In this document: positions 33,771 through 42,208 of the stretch, piece by piece
Numbering within the stretch: position 1 is the first letter of the stretch
Layout of the letters: every line of letters begins with the position of its first letter
Assembly: GCF_001404515.1 (NCBI RefSeq)
Contig: NZ_CXWE01000001.1
Span: 1,134,567 to 1,198,566, forward strand
DNA from: Roseibium album
GTDB lineage: Bacteria > Pseudomonadota > Alphaproteobacteria > Rhizobiales > Stappiaceae
Length of the DNA stretch: 64,000 bases
Direction of reading: 5' to 3'
Made by a program: the position numbers and the translations under genes
The notes under the pieces: generated by a model
The model's database searches: none
Told to the model about the DNA's origin: nothing
Seen by the model: the letters and a program-made list of their open reading frames with translations, nothing else

Positions 33771-33999
33771 AAAAAACTCCCCTGAGCATCCAGCGCCATT
33801 CCCGAAGCGATCATGTGCTCAACCCATTGTTAGTCATTCAGTATTTTCAAACCTGCAGCATCTGCGACCGAGCATTCGATGGGCGAGGTTTCATTTGATT
33901 TCGAACAGCTTCACTTTACCGTCGATTTCTTCTTGCTTATCATCCGCATTGATGTAAATCAATAGTGTATCAATTTTAAAAAACAGAGCGCCGATCACC
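33771..33999. other. divergent promoter region of the sulfonate locus
   Basis: About 230 bases between the monooxygenase and GntR genes, AT-rich toward the right end, with an operator-like repeat at 33948-33963. It should drive both transcription units. Confidence 0.5.
33948..33963. promoter_or_regulatory. candidate GntR operator
   Basis: ATTGAT-GTAA-ATCAAT is a perfect six-base inverted repeat, followed after six bases by a further ATCAA. It lies 37 bases before the GntR start codon in the divergent promoter. Binding by the adjacent regulator is inferred. Confidence 0.55.
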
Positions 34000-34710
34000 A
34001 TGCAATCCACGTCGCAGTCCTCAAATGCACTGCCGCTTTATCTGCAGATCAGTGAGCTTTTGATCAGGGATATTGCGGCGGGACGCCTGATTGACGGCGA
34101 GCGGCTTCCGCCTGAGCGCGACATGGCTGACGAGTTGGGTATCTCGATCGGAACACTGCGCAAGGCGCTTGCCGATCTTACGGAAAAGGGCTTACTCGAG
34201 CGCATTCAGGGTTCGGGAAACTACATACGTCAAGGCGGCACGCAGGAGAGCATCTATGCGATGTTCCGGCTGGAATTGCTTTCCGGCGGCGGGTTGCCCC
34301 GGGCCGACATCCTGAACGCTGTGCGTACGCGCAAGCCGGAAGACCTGCCGGCTTTCGGCACCAGCGGGGAAGGCACCCGGATCCGCCGGCTCAGGTATCT
34401 GAACGAGACCATAATCGCGGTCGAGGAAATCTGGCTTGACGGAGATGCCGGATTTGTAAAACGGGACCTGCTTTCGGACTCGCTCTACAGGTTCTATCAA
34501 AAGCATCTCGGCTTTTGGATCGTGCGTGCGGAAGACCGCGTTACGATCGGCAAGGTGCCTGACTGGGCGCCGGAAGAATTCACCCTGGAACCCGGCACGC
34601 TCACGGGTTTCATCGAAAGGTTCAGTTGGGCGGACCGCCCCGAATCCGTCGAATATTCACGCACCTGGTTCGACACGGGCAGGGCACATTACGTACAGCG
34701 GTTGAAATAG
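34000..34710 (+). CDS. GntR-family regulator with UTRA-type effector domain (HutC subfamily)
   Basis: A 236-residue regulator. The N-terminal winged helix-turn-helix spans about residues 10-75 (LPLYLQISELLIRDIAAGRLIDGERLPPERDMADELGISIGTLRKALADLTEKGLLERIQGSGNYIR). The rest is a UTRA (chorismate lyase-like) ligand domain, with IAVEEIWLDGD and the closing YSRTWFDTGRAHYVQRL. UTRA regulators usually sense sugars or small acids. It faces the monooxygenase operon and is followed after 36 bases by the Gfo/Idh/MocA gene, so it is the obvious local regulator of both units. Confidence 0.93.
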   Translation: MQSTSQSSNALPLYLQISELLIRDIAAGRLIDGERLPPERDMADELGISIGTLRKALADLTEKGLLERIQGSGNYIRQGGTQESIYAMFRLELLSGGGLPRADILNAVRTRKPEDLPAFGTSGEGTRIRRLRYLNETIIAVEEIWLDGDAGFVKRDLLSDSLYRFYQKHLGFWIVRAEDRVTIGKVPDWAPEEFTLEPGTLTGFIERFSWADRPESVEYSRTWFDTGRAHYVQRLK

Positions 34711-34746
34711 GCTGGTCGCAGAAACCGGCCGCAAAAGGAGACATAA

Positions 34747-35871
34747 ATGCCTGCGAAGGTAAGATACGGTGTGATCGGATGTGGAATGATGGGGCAGGAG
34801 CATCTGCGCAATATCGCTCTGCTGCCAGACACCGAAGTCACGGTCATTTTCGAACCGGACACGCATATGGCTGAAGCGGCAGCGGAAATCGCACCGGCTG
34901 CAAATTTCGTGGGTTCGGTCTCCGAATTGCTGGACGTTGATGAGTTGGACTGCATCCTTATTGCCAGCCCGAACCATTGCCATGTTCCGCAAATGCAGGA
35001 AATCCGTCAGAAAAGGCCTTTGCCCTTGCTCGTGGAAAAGCCGCTCTTTACCGATCCCAGGGAGCAGGCCGAACTGGAGACATTCAAGGCAACATATCCG
35101 GCACCGATATGGGTGGCGATGGAGTATCGCTATATGCCCGCGATTGCGGCTCTGATCGCAAGGACCGGGGAAGTCACGGGCGGCATCAAGATGCTGACCA
35201 TCCGCGAGCACAGGTTCCCGTTTCTGGACAAGGTGGGCGCCTGGAACAGGTTCAACCGGTATTCAGGCGGCACTTTTGTTGAAAAATGCTGCCATTTCTT
35301 CGATCTGATGCGTCTGATCATGAAGTCGGAACCTGTCCGCGTGATGGCGTCAGCGGGTCAGGATGCCAATCACAAGGACGAAGTTTATGACGGCGAGCGG
35401 CCGGACATACTCGACAATGGTTTCGTGATTGTCGATTTCGAGAACGGATCCCGTGCGCTGCTGGATCTTTGCATGTTCGCGGAAGGTGCCAAATATCAGG
35501 AAGAGGTTGTCGCAGTCGGTCCGGAAGGCAAGATCGAGGCCTTTGTGCCCGGACCTGGCCGGTTCTGGCCCGAGGACCTTGGAGATCCTCCAGTCGCACA
35601 GCTGGTCGTGTCGCCCCGTAGTCCGAAAGGTCCGCGCAGTCTGGATATTCCGGTCGATCCGGCACTTCTGGACGCCGGTGATCACAACGGCTCGACCTAC
35701 TATCAGCATGAGCGCTTCCTGGCACTGGTGCGCGGCGAAATTGAAACGCCCGAAGTCAGTCTGGAAGATGGCAGACGCGCTGTTGAAATGGGGCTCGCGG
35801 CCCAACAATCCGCGCGTTCTGGGCAGGCCGTGATCTTGTCCTCTCCCGGTCTTTCCTCGGTTGCCTGCTGA
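34747..35871 (+). CDS. Gfo/Idh/MocA-family oxidoreductase (possible NAD-dependent sulfoquinovosidase-like or sugar dehydrogenase)
   Basis: A 374-residue two-domain oxidoreductase. The Rossmann NAD(P) motif GVIGCGMMGQEH starts at about residue 8, the EKPL motif (LVEKPLFTDP) lies near residue 95, and a C-terminal alpha/beta substrate domain begins at AMEYRYMPA. AAAAGGAG precedes the ATG. It follows the GntR gene in one unit and faces the monooxygenase-TRAP operon. Most members oxidise sugars or polyols. A branch (GH188) uses NAD+ to hydrolyse sulfoquinovosides by a redox mechanism; because no GH31 sulfoquinovosidase gene is present here, that role is attractive, but sequence alone cannot decide it. 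Confidence 0.88.
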   Translation: MPAKVRYGVIGCGMMGQEHLRNIALLPDTEVTVIFEPDTHMAEAAAEIAPAANFVGSVSELLDVDELDCILIASPNHCHVPQMQEIRQKRPLPLLVEKPLFTDPREQAELETFKATYPAPIWVAMEYRYMPAIAALIARTGEVTGGIKMLTIREHRFPFLDKVGAWNRFNRYSGGTFVEKCCHFFDLMRLIMKSEPVRVMASAGQDANHKDEVYDGERPDILDNGFVIVDFENGSRALLDLCMFAEGAKYQEEVVAVGPEGKIEAFVPGPGRFWPEDLGDPPVAQLVVSPRSPKGPRSLDIPVDPALLDAGDHNGSTYYQHERFLALVRGEIETPEVSLEDGRRAVEMGLAAQQSARSGQAVILSSPGLSSVAC

Positions 35872-35969
35872 TCCGGCGTTTTTAGCAGAAAGACGATTGC
35901 CGACTTCTCGGGAGACCAAATCCTTGCAATCCTGTTGCCGGTGCGGCTGATGCCGCCCCGGCCTTTTTC

Positions 35970-36407
35970 CTACCAGCGATCCACCGGTCGGACGATCTGA
36001 GGTGCATTGGTGCTGAAGCCGTCGCGTCCCCGGCGCAAATTGTATTTTTTTATCGCGACCTGGTAATTCCGACCGCTGTGCGACTTTCGGCATTGCTTCG
36101 TCCTCAGCGCAATGTTGTTGGGCACGCCGCTGTGGTCTTGCACGAGCACGCAGAAGACGTCGTAGCGTCCGTTTATTGCGATGTTTCGCCGGGCTCCCTG
36201 GGCAACAACTACCTGACGATGGCGGCTGAAATTCGAATCGAAAAGCAGGAAATTACAGTATTTCGAGCTACCGTTCGGCGTGCGCGTGCTTTCGCAGTGA
36301 AAAACTTCCGCCGACGCGGAAGACGGTACAAAGAGGGCTGCAAACAGGGCAAAACCCGCACCGCTCAAGCAAACTCTCATCGCGCGACTAAGTGGAAACA
36401 TTGTCAA
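35970..36407 (-). CDS. secreted hypothetical protein, cysteine-containing
   Basis: A 145-residue protein that I do not recognise. The N terminus (RAMRVCLSGAGFALFAALFVPSSASAEV) is a signal peptide with an AxA-type cleavage site. The mature part has four cysteines (HCESTR, YCNFL, VFCVLV, KQCRKS) suitable for two disulfides, and ends in a basic stretch. It is convergent with the Gfo/Idh/MocA gene and faces the large SH3-domain protein. A periplasmic or secreted role is all that can be inferred. Confidence 0.7.
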   Translation of the reverse strand: MTMFPLSRAMRVCLSGAGFALFAALFVPSSASAEVFHCESTRTPNGSSKYCNFLLFDSNFSRHRQVVVAQGARRNIAINGRYDVFCVLVQDHSGVPNNIALRTKQCRKSHSGRNYQVAIKKYNLRRGRDGFSTNAPQIVRPVDRW

Positions 36408-36622
36408 AACCTCCGGGCCTTACAGCTCTACAAAATCTGTGTCATGGTGCTGTGAGGACAGAACTAACGCGGCGTCGTTTTCTATGCCTGTGACGCTGGG
36501 CACACTGAAAATGTGCGGCGCAAGTTCGTGCTCCGGTTGTTGGGTTGCAAAATCTGGCCATGTGGTCAAAGGGCGCAGCCGGTGTTGTAAACATATGCAT
36601 TTTCCGCCTTTGGGAGGGCCTG
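36408..36622. other. divergent promoter region
   Basis: About 215 bases between the two secreted-protein genes. It should hold both promoters; no operator or gene was recognised. Confidence 0.35.
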
Positions 36623-39304
36623 ATGCGCAAGACTATTTCCGTGATTTTGTCTTCAGCATTGATCATTCAAACCGTATTCGTGAACGGCGCGTTCGCCGCA
36701 CCAGCGGTGACGACGGCAAATGTGAATTTCCGGCAGGGACCTGGAACCGGCTTTGGGTCGCTCGGGACCGTGCCGAACGGATCCCAGGTTGAACTGGAGA
36801 ACTGCGACGACACCGGTGCCTGGTGCTCCGTGAGTATCAATGGTCAAAACGGTTTTATCAGCGGTCAGTATCTTCAACTGTCTGAAGCGGAGCAGACGAC
36901 GGGATGGCCGCGGTCTTTTGAAACCGACGGCGGTGCGACCCTGATCCTCTACCAGCCGCAATTTACCGAGTGGGACAATTTCAAGACGCTCAAGGCGCTG
37001 ATTGCCGCCGAATATGTCAAGGACAAGGAAGCTCAGCCGGTATTTGGTGTGATCGGTGTCAGCGGGAGTACGCTCGCCGATCCGGCACAGGGTGAAGTCG
37101 AGGTCAGCGACATACAGGTCACGCAGCTGGATTTCTCTTCACTCGACAGGACCTCCCTGACGGATCTGACGCTTCAGGTCGGAAAGATCATGCCGACGGG
37201 AACGATTACCGTGAAAGAGGACAGGATCACGGCCGGTCTGGCGGAATACAAGCGCATGGAAGACGTGAAGGGATTGAATGCGGAAGCACCGCCCATATTC
37301 ATATCGACCGAGCCTGCTATCCTGGTTCAGACCGAGGGTGCGCCCATCATGGCACCGGTCAAGGGTGATCAGGGGCTGAGTTTCGTCGTCAATACCAACT
37401 GGGACATACTCAAGATTGACGAAACCGAGGAATTTTACCTGCGAGACGAGAAGTCCTGGCTGAAGACCAAGGATGTTTCCGCCGGCTGGGAAATCGTGTC
37501 CGAATTACCGGACCTGATCACGAAACTTCCCGATGACGACAACTGGTCGGAAACCCGTGCAGCCATTCCGCCGCAGGCGTTTGCAGACAACACGGCGCCG
37601 AAGGTGATCTATTCCGACAAACCGGCCGAGATGATTGTTTTTGAAGGGGAGCCGAAACTGGAACCGGTAGAAGGTACCGATCTCGAATGGGCATCGAACA
37701 CGGACAGCGACGTGTTTTTCCTGAAAACAACTTCGACCTGGTACATTCTGGTTTCGGGACGCTGGTTCAAATCGGCTTCACTGGACGGGCCCTGGGAATT
37801 CACGACACCTGACATGCCGTCCGATTTCCAGAATATTCCCGAAAATGCGCCCTACTACTCGGTTCGGTCTTCCATTCCGGGAACATCTGAAGCCTCGCAG
37901 GCGCGCTTAAAGGCGAGCATTCCGACGACGGCACGCGTGGAAGTCGGTTCTGTCAGTGCAGATATTGCGTATGCAGGAGACCCGGAATTCCAGTCGATCG
38001 ACGGCACATCCATGTCTTATGCGGTCAACACCAATGACCAGGTCATCCAGGTCGGCGCCAAGTACTATGTTCTTCAGGACGGTGTCTGGTTCGTGGGCGA
38101 CAGCCCGGAAGGACCCTTTGTTGTCGCGACCGCCGTTCCGGATGAGATCTACACCATCCCGCCGTCTTCACCGGTCTACAACGTGACGTATGTCCGGGTT
38201 TACGAGAGTGAACCGAATGCCGTCTGGTACGGCTACACGATGGGATACCTGACCGGTTTCCTTGCCTGGGGCGTCTTTGTCTACGGCACGGGTTGGTATT
38301 ACCGGCCGTGGTACCGCCCGGGTTACCGGCCGATCTATTTCCGGCGCCCGGTTACCTACGGCATCGGGGCTTTCTACAACCCTGTTCGCGGCGTCTACGG
38401 CCGCTACGGATATGCCTACGGACCCCGGCGCGGCATCGCGGGTGGCGGCATCTATAATCCCCGCACCGGCGGATACATCCGTGGAGCGGCTATCAGCGGT
38501 CCGCGCGGCAGCGCCGGCTTCATCACCGCCTATAATCCCCGCACCGGCAACCGGATCGTCGCCGGTGGCGCGCGCGGTATCTATGGCTCCTGGGGGGGAG
38601 CGGTGGTGTCCGGACCACAATGGTCGCGCACGCGGGATATACAGGCAGGAGCCGCCAAGAGGTGGAAAGAAGACGGCAATCTCGGCCGCGTCGGCAGTCT
38701 CGACCGCAGGGGTGACGTATTTGCAGGGCGTGACGGGTCGGTCTACCGGCGTGATGGCGAGAACTGGCAGAAGTTCGAAGGCGGGCGCTGGGGTGAAGTT
38801 GCTGCGCCGTCGAGGGAGAACATTCAAAACCGTCTGGGAGATGTTGGTGCCGGCGCGGCAATTGGAGCCGGCGCCGGAGCAGCGATTGCCAACCGTCCGG
38901 CAGGCGATCGCCTGCAGAACCGGCCGAATGCCGGGCAGGGCAATTTGCAGCGCCCGCAAAATCGCCCGGCAGGCCAGCGCCCCAATGTGAACCGTCCGGC
39001 GGGCGAACGTCCGACCAACTTGCCGGCTGCGCAACGGCCGAATGCACAAAAACCGGCACAAAGGCCAGCTGCGCAGCGCCCGAATACGCAAAGACCGGCG
39101 ACACGTCCAGCCAAGCAGACAAGACAGGCGCCGGCGCACCTGAACAGGGACCGGAAGGCCCGGACCTCCGGAAACCGGCAGGTCAACCGTCAGCGGAATG
39201 TCCAGCGAAACCGTCCACAGCAGGCCCGGCCACAACAGGCACGGCCGAATCGTGGCGGCGGCGGCGGCGGGCAGCGCAGGGGTGGTGGTCACCGCAGGCG
39301 TTAA
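36623..39304 (+). CDS. large secreted SH3-domain protein with basic, repeat-rich C terminus
   Basis: An 893-residue exported protein with a signal peptide (ISVILSSALIIQTVFVNGAFA). A bacterial SH3 domain follows (about 25-85, ANVNFRQGPGTGFGSLGTVPNG). A central region has two or three repeats of a beta-rich module of the type VIYSDKPAEMIVFEGEP with WYILVSGRWFKSASLDGPWEF and YYVLQDGVWFVGDSPEGPF. Next comes YVRVYESEPNAVWYGYTMGYL, a Tyr/Gly/Pro-rich segment, and a tail of about 170 residues of RPN/QRPA/NR repeats ending in poly-glycine and arginine. Similar proteins in Rhizobiales are annotated as carbohydrate-binding family V/XII. The very basic tail suggests binding to polyanions or the cell wall. 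The start at 36623 has GGGAGG upstream. Confidence 0.85.
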   Translation: MRKTISVILSSALIIQTVFVNGAFAAPAVTTANVNFRQGPGTGFGSLGTVPNGSQVELENCDDTGAWCSVSINGQNGFISGQYLQLSEAEQTTGWPRSFETDGGATLILYQPQFTEWDNFKTLKALIAAEYVKDKEAQPVFGVIGVSGSTLADPAQGEVEVSDIQVTQLDFSSLDRTSLTDLTLQVGKIMPTGTITVKEDRITAGLAEYKRMEDVKGLNAEAPPIFISTEPAILVQTEGAPIMAPVKGDQGLSFVVNTNWDILKIDETEEFYLRDEKSWLKTKDVSAGWEIVSELPDLITKLPDDDNWSETRAAIPPQAFADNTAPKVIYSDKPAEMIVFEGEPKLEPVEGTDLEWASNTDSDVFFLKTTSTWYILVSGRWFKSASLDGPWEFTTPDMPSDFQNIPENAPYYSVRSSIPGTSEASQARLKASIPTTARVEVGSVSADIAYAGDPEFQSIDGTSMSYAVNTNDQVIQVGAKYYVLQDGVWFVGDSPEGPFVVATAVPDEIYTIPPSSPVYNVTYVRVYESEPNAVWYGYTMGYLTGFLAWGVFVYGTGWYYRPWYRPGYRPIYFRRPVTYGIGAFYNPVRGVYGRYGYAYGPRRGIAGGGIYNPRTGGYIRGAAISGPRGSAGFITAYNPRTGNRIVAGGARGIYGSWGGAVVSGPQWSRTRDIQAGAAKRWKEDGNLGRVGSLDRRGDVFAGRDGSVYRRDGENWQKFEGGRWGEVAAPSRENIQNRLGDVGAGAAIGAGAGAAIANRPAGDRLQNRPNAGQGNLQRPQNRPAGQRPNVNRPAGERPTNLPAAQRPNAQKPAQRPAAQRPNTQRPATRPAKQTRQAPAHLNRDRKARTSGNRQVNRQRNVQRNRPQQARPQQARPNRGGGGGGQRRGGGHRRR

Positions 39305-39359
39305 GGTCGTGCGGTGTCAGGCAATGTGACAGAGGTGCCAACACCACTTCACCGCTTCG

Positions 39360-39821
39360 CTAAATCGGCAGATCGCGGGCGTCCGCGATCGCCTCCATGG
39401 TCATGTAGGAGGTGACTGTGTCCAGATCGACTTTTTCGATCAGCCGCTGATAAACGCGATCAAAGGCATTCATGTCCTCGGCCACGACTTTCAGCATGTA
39501 GTCGTAATCGCCAGCAATCCGGTAAAAATCTATTACGTTGGGAATGGCCGAGACTTCCTTCCGGAATGTCGCGAGCCAGTCCTTGGAGTGATGTCTTGTT
39601 CGGATCATGACAAAGACGGTGAGGTTGAGACCAAGGCGTGCCGGGTCCAGCCTGATCGTGTGTCCCTCAATCAATCCACCTTCGTAAAGTGTCTTGAGCC
39701 GCCGCCAGCAGGCATTTTGGGAAAGGCCGACAGTTTCTGCCAATTCGCGTTGCGACAAACGTGCATCCCGTTGAAGCGCACGCAGCAGTGATCTGTCTAT
39801 TTGATCGAGATTTTCTTTCAT
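39360..39821 (-). CDS. Lrp/AsnC-family transcriptional regulator
   Basis: A 153-residue feast/famine regulator. The helix-turn-helix spans about 5-60 (LDQIDRSLLRALQRDARLSQRELAETVGLSQNACWRRLKTLYEGGLIEG), and the RAM ligand/oligomerisation domain follows (TVFVMIRTRHHSKDW, YRIAGDYDYMLKVVAEDM). Lrp-type proteins bind amino acids as octamers. It faces the class V aminotransferase gene across about 100 AT-rich bases with a 16-base palindrome, so it most likely regulates that gene in response to an amino acid. Confidence 0.93.
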   Translation of the reverse strand: MKENLDQIDRSLLRALQRDARLSQRELAETVGLSQNACWRRLKTLYEGGLIEGHTIRLDPARLGLNLTVFVMIRTRHHSKDWLATFRKEVSAIPNVIDFYRIAGDYDYMLKVVAEDMNAFDRVYQRLIEKVDLDTVTSYMTMEAIADARDLPI

Positions 39822-39875
39822 TTTCGATCAAATGACACAAAAACATGAAAAAATCAAAAGTATCAGGTGAAGAAT

Positions 39876-39891
39876 ACCAATCATGATTGGT
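39876..39891. promoter_or_regulatory. candidate Lrp-family operator (perfect palindrome)
   Basis: ACCAATCATGATTGGT is a perfect 16-base palindrome in the AT-rich divergent region between the Lrp and aminotransferase genes, 35 bases before the latter's start codon. Lrp/AsnC proteins bind degenerate palindromes of this length. Function is inferred. Confidence 0.6.
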
Positions 39892-39925
39892 CATATGATC
39901 TCCGGATAGGATCCTGGAGAGACAA

Positions 39926-41392
39926 ATGACACAAAAAACCGGAACGGCGATTGATCAATTCAACAGGTCACTTGATTGCCCTGACCTGTTAGAGCGCCTG
40001 AGGGCCGGTCTGATCGGGGAAGGGACAAACGTGTCCGGTCCCATGGGTGAACACGAGATGATCTACGCCGATTACGTGGCTTCGGGCAGGGCCCTGCGTC
40101 AGATCGAGGATTTTGTTCTGGAGAAAGTTCTTCCCGTCTATGCCAACAGCCATACCGAGGCCTCCTATTGCGGCAGTGCCATGACGCGGATGCGCGAAGC
40201 GGCGAGATCGGAGATCGCCCGTATCTGCGGCGCGGACGGAACATATGCCACGGTGTTTTGTGGTTCTGGTGCCACGGCAGGATTGAACCGGCTTGTTCAT
40301 CTCCTTGGTGTCGATGCGGCGGCACGGCAGGGGAAAAATCCCCTCGTCGTCCTTGGACCCTACGAGCATCATTCCGACATTCTGCCCTGGCGTGAAAGTG
40401 GCGCGGAAGTGATCGAGATAGGGGAGGCTGACACCGGTGGCCCGGACCTGGACGAACTGGAAATCGTCTTGCAAGCAGCGGGGGCGGAGAGGCTCACCGT
40501 CGGTGCGTTCTCGATGATGTCCAATGTGACGGGCATCGTGACCGACGATATAGCTGTGACGCGTCTCCTCAGGAAACATGGGGCCTTGAGCGTCTGGGAC
40601 TGCGCCGGTTCCGGACCCTACCTTCCGATCGACATGCACGCTGGTTCGGATGCCCAAAAGGATGCAGTTGTCGTATCGCCTCACAAGTTCATCGGTGGAC
40701 CTGCCGCATCCGGTGTCATGATTGTGCGCAAGTCTGCCGTGAGAATGGATGCTCCGGTTTTTCCAGGTGGCGGAACGGTTCGATTTGTCTCGCCCTGGGG
40801 GCACGACTACACACCGGATATCGCGGCGCGCGAAGAGGCGGGAACACCGAACGTGATCGGTGACATACGTGCAGCGCTCGCATTTCTGGTGAAGGAAGCC
40901 ATAGGTCAGAACGTCATGGACGCGCGCAACGCCGCATGGCGCGAAAAAGCGCTGTCCAAGTGGCAGGAAAACCCTGCAATCGAGATCATGGGCAACCAGG
41001 GTGCCCGCCATATCCTGCCGGTTTTCTCCTTCAGGATGCGGGACCTTGAACGGGGCGGATACATTCACCAGCAGCTCGTGACACGCATGCTGTCGGACGC
41101 CTACGGTATCCAGGCGCGCGGCGGCTGCGCCTGCGCAGGACCTTACGCACACCGTCTGCTCGGTATTGAGCGCTCTGAGTCCGAAATTCTCCGGCAGGGG
41201 ATCCTGTCCGGCGAGGAACTGAAGAAGCCCGGATGGACCCGGCTGAATTTTTCGGTTCTGCTCACCAGCGAAAAGGCGGATAAGATCATAACTGCGGTAG
41301 ATCATCTGGCGCGTGCGCCATATCCGATCGCAGACCGTTATACTTGTGACGAAACCACCGCGCGGTTCAATGCCGCTCGCGATGCCGCATAA
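39926..41392 (+). CDS. class V aminotransferase-fold PLP enzyme (cysteine desulfurase/EgtE-like)
   Basis: A 488-residue PLP enzyme of the class V fold, about 80 residues longer than typical cysteine desulfurases. The PLP lysine is K254 in VVVSPHKFIGGP, and D225 in WDCAGSGP contacts the cofactor ring. NSHTEASYCG near residue 75 and RGGCACAGPYAHRLL near 393 are in the positions of the substrate-binding loops and the cysteine loop of desulfurase-like enzymes. Possible activities are cysteine desulfurase, selenocysteine lyase or carbon-sulfur lyase. The EgtC-like amidotransferase follows by 14 bases and egtBD lies 18 kb away, which makes an EgtE-like step worth considering. GGAGAG precedes the ATG, and an Lrp gene faces it. 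Confidence 0.85.
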   Translation: MTQKTGTAIDQFNRSLDCPDLLERLRAGLIGEGTNVSGPMGEHEMIYADYVASGRALRQIEDFVLEKVLPVYANSHTEASYCGSAMTRMREAARSEIARICGADGTYATVFCGSGATAGLNRLVHLLGVDAAARQGKNPLVVLGPYEHHSDILPWRESGAEVIEIGEADTGGPDLDELEIVLQAAGAERLTVGAFSMMSNVTGIVTDDIAVTRLLRKHGALSVWDCAGSGPYLPIDMHAGSDAQKDAVVVSPHKFIGGPAASGVMIVRKSAVRMDAPVFPGGGTVRFVSPWGHDYTPDIAAREEAGTPNVIGDIRAALAFLVKEAIGQNVMDARNAAWREKALSKWQENPAIEIMGNQGARHILPVFSFRMRDLERGGYIHQQLVTRMLSDAYGIQARGGCACAGPYAHRLLGIERSESEILRQGILSGEELKKPGWTRLNFSVLLTSEKADKIITAVDHLARAPYPIADRYTCDETTARFNAARDAA

Positions 41393-41406
41393 CGAAAGTA
41401 GCTGAT

Positions 41407-42195
41407 ATGTGCCGCTGGGCAGCCTGGAGCGGAGCTCCGAGATATCTGGAAGAAGTCATCTGCGATCCGGAGCATTCCCTGATCGATCAGAGTCGCAATG
41501 CCTTGTCCTGCAAAACGGCAGTCAATGCCGATGGCTTCGGCGTCGCATGGTACGGAGATCGGGAGACACCATGCCTTTACAAGGACGTGCGGCCGGCCTG
41601 GTCGGACCCCAACCTCCTGCAGATCGCGCGGCATATCCGCTCAAGACATTTTCTGGCGCATGTGCGTGCCTCGACCGGGACGGCGACGACACGCGACAAC
41701 TGTCATCCGTTTACACATGAGCGCTGGACGTTCATGCACAACGGTCAGGTCGGTGGATATGAAAAGGTTCGCCGCCGGCTGGACAATATGATCCCGGACG
41801 ACCTTTACGGGCATCGCATGGGTGGCACGGACAGCGAATGCCTGTTTCTGGTCGCGCTGGCTTATGGTCTTAATTTGCATCCGCGGGCCGCCATGGCCAG
41901 GGCTGTTCGCGAGGCGGAAGCCCTGTCACGGTATTCGGGCGTTGCGCCTCACATGCGATTTGCATCGGCCTGGTCTGACGGAACAACGCTCTATGCAGCG
42001 CGCTACGCGTCGGACAAGTTTGCACCGACGCTCTATTACCGGCAATTTGAAGACGGCATCATGGTCGTTTCAGAGCCCCTGGACGAAGCGAGAAATTGCT
42101 GGGTTGAAGTCCCGCAGGGCCACATGATCAAGGTAAGTGACGGCGCAGTGGAAGTGGTAGCCTTCCTCAGCGAGGAAGAACTCGCACACGCGTGA
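41407..42195 (+). CDS. class II glutamine amidotransferase (EgtC-like)
   Basis: A 262-residue Ntn-hydrolase. The catalytic cysteine is C2 (MCRWAAWSGAP), exposed after removal of methionine. Other class II features are NADGFGVAWYGD, FLAHVRASTG and the oxyanion segment MHNGQVGGYEKVR. The C-terminal VVSEPLDE...CWVEVPQGHMIKVSDG closely resembles EgtC, which removes gamma-glutamate from the ergothioneine sulfoxide intermediate. YafJ-type amidases share the fold, so the assignment is not certain. It is cotranscribed with the upstream PLP enzyme. Confidence 0.88.
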   Translation: MCRWAAWSGAPRYLEEVICDPEHSLIDQSRNALSCKTAVNADGFGVAWYGDRETPCLYKDVRPAWSDPNLLQIARHIRSRHFLAHVRASTGTATTRDNCHPFTHERWTFMHNGQVGGYEKVRRRLDNMIPDDLYGHRMGGTDSECLFLVALAYGLNLHPRAAMARAVREAEALSRYSGVAPHMRFASAWSDGTTLYAARYASDKFAPTLYYRQFEDGIMVVSEPLDEARNCWVEVPQGHMIKVSDGAVEVVAFLSEEELAHA

Positions 42196-42208
42196 GCTCA
42201 ATTGGCGT

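Noticed and set aside
38168..39292. Minus-strand frame of 374 codons
   Set aside because: Antisense of the repetitive tail of the SH3 protein; the repeat period removes stop codons.
39989..41305. Minus-strand frame of 438 codons
   Set aside because: Antisense of the class V PLP enzyme; no motifs and no ribosome-binding site.
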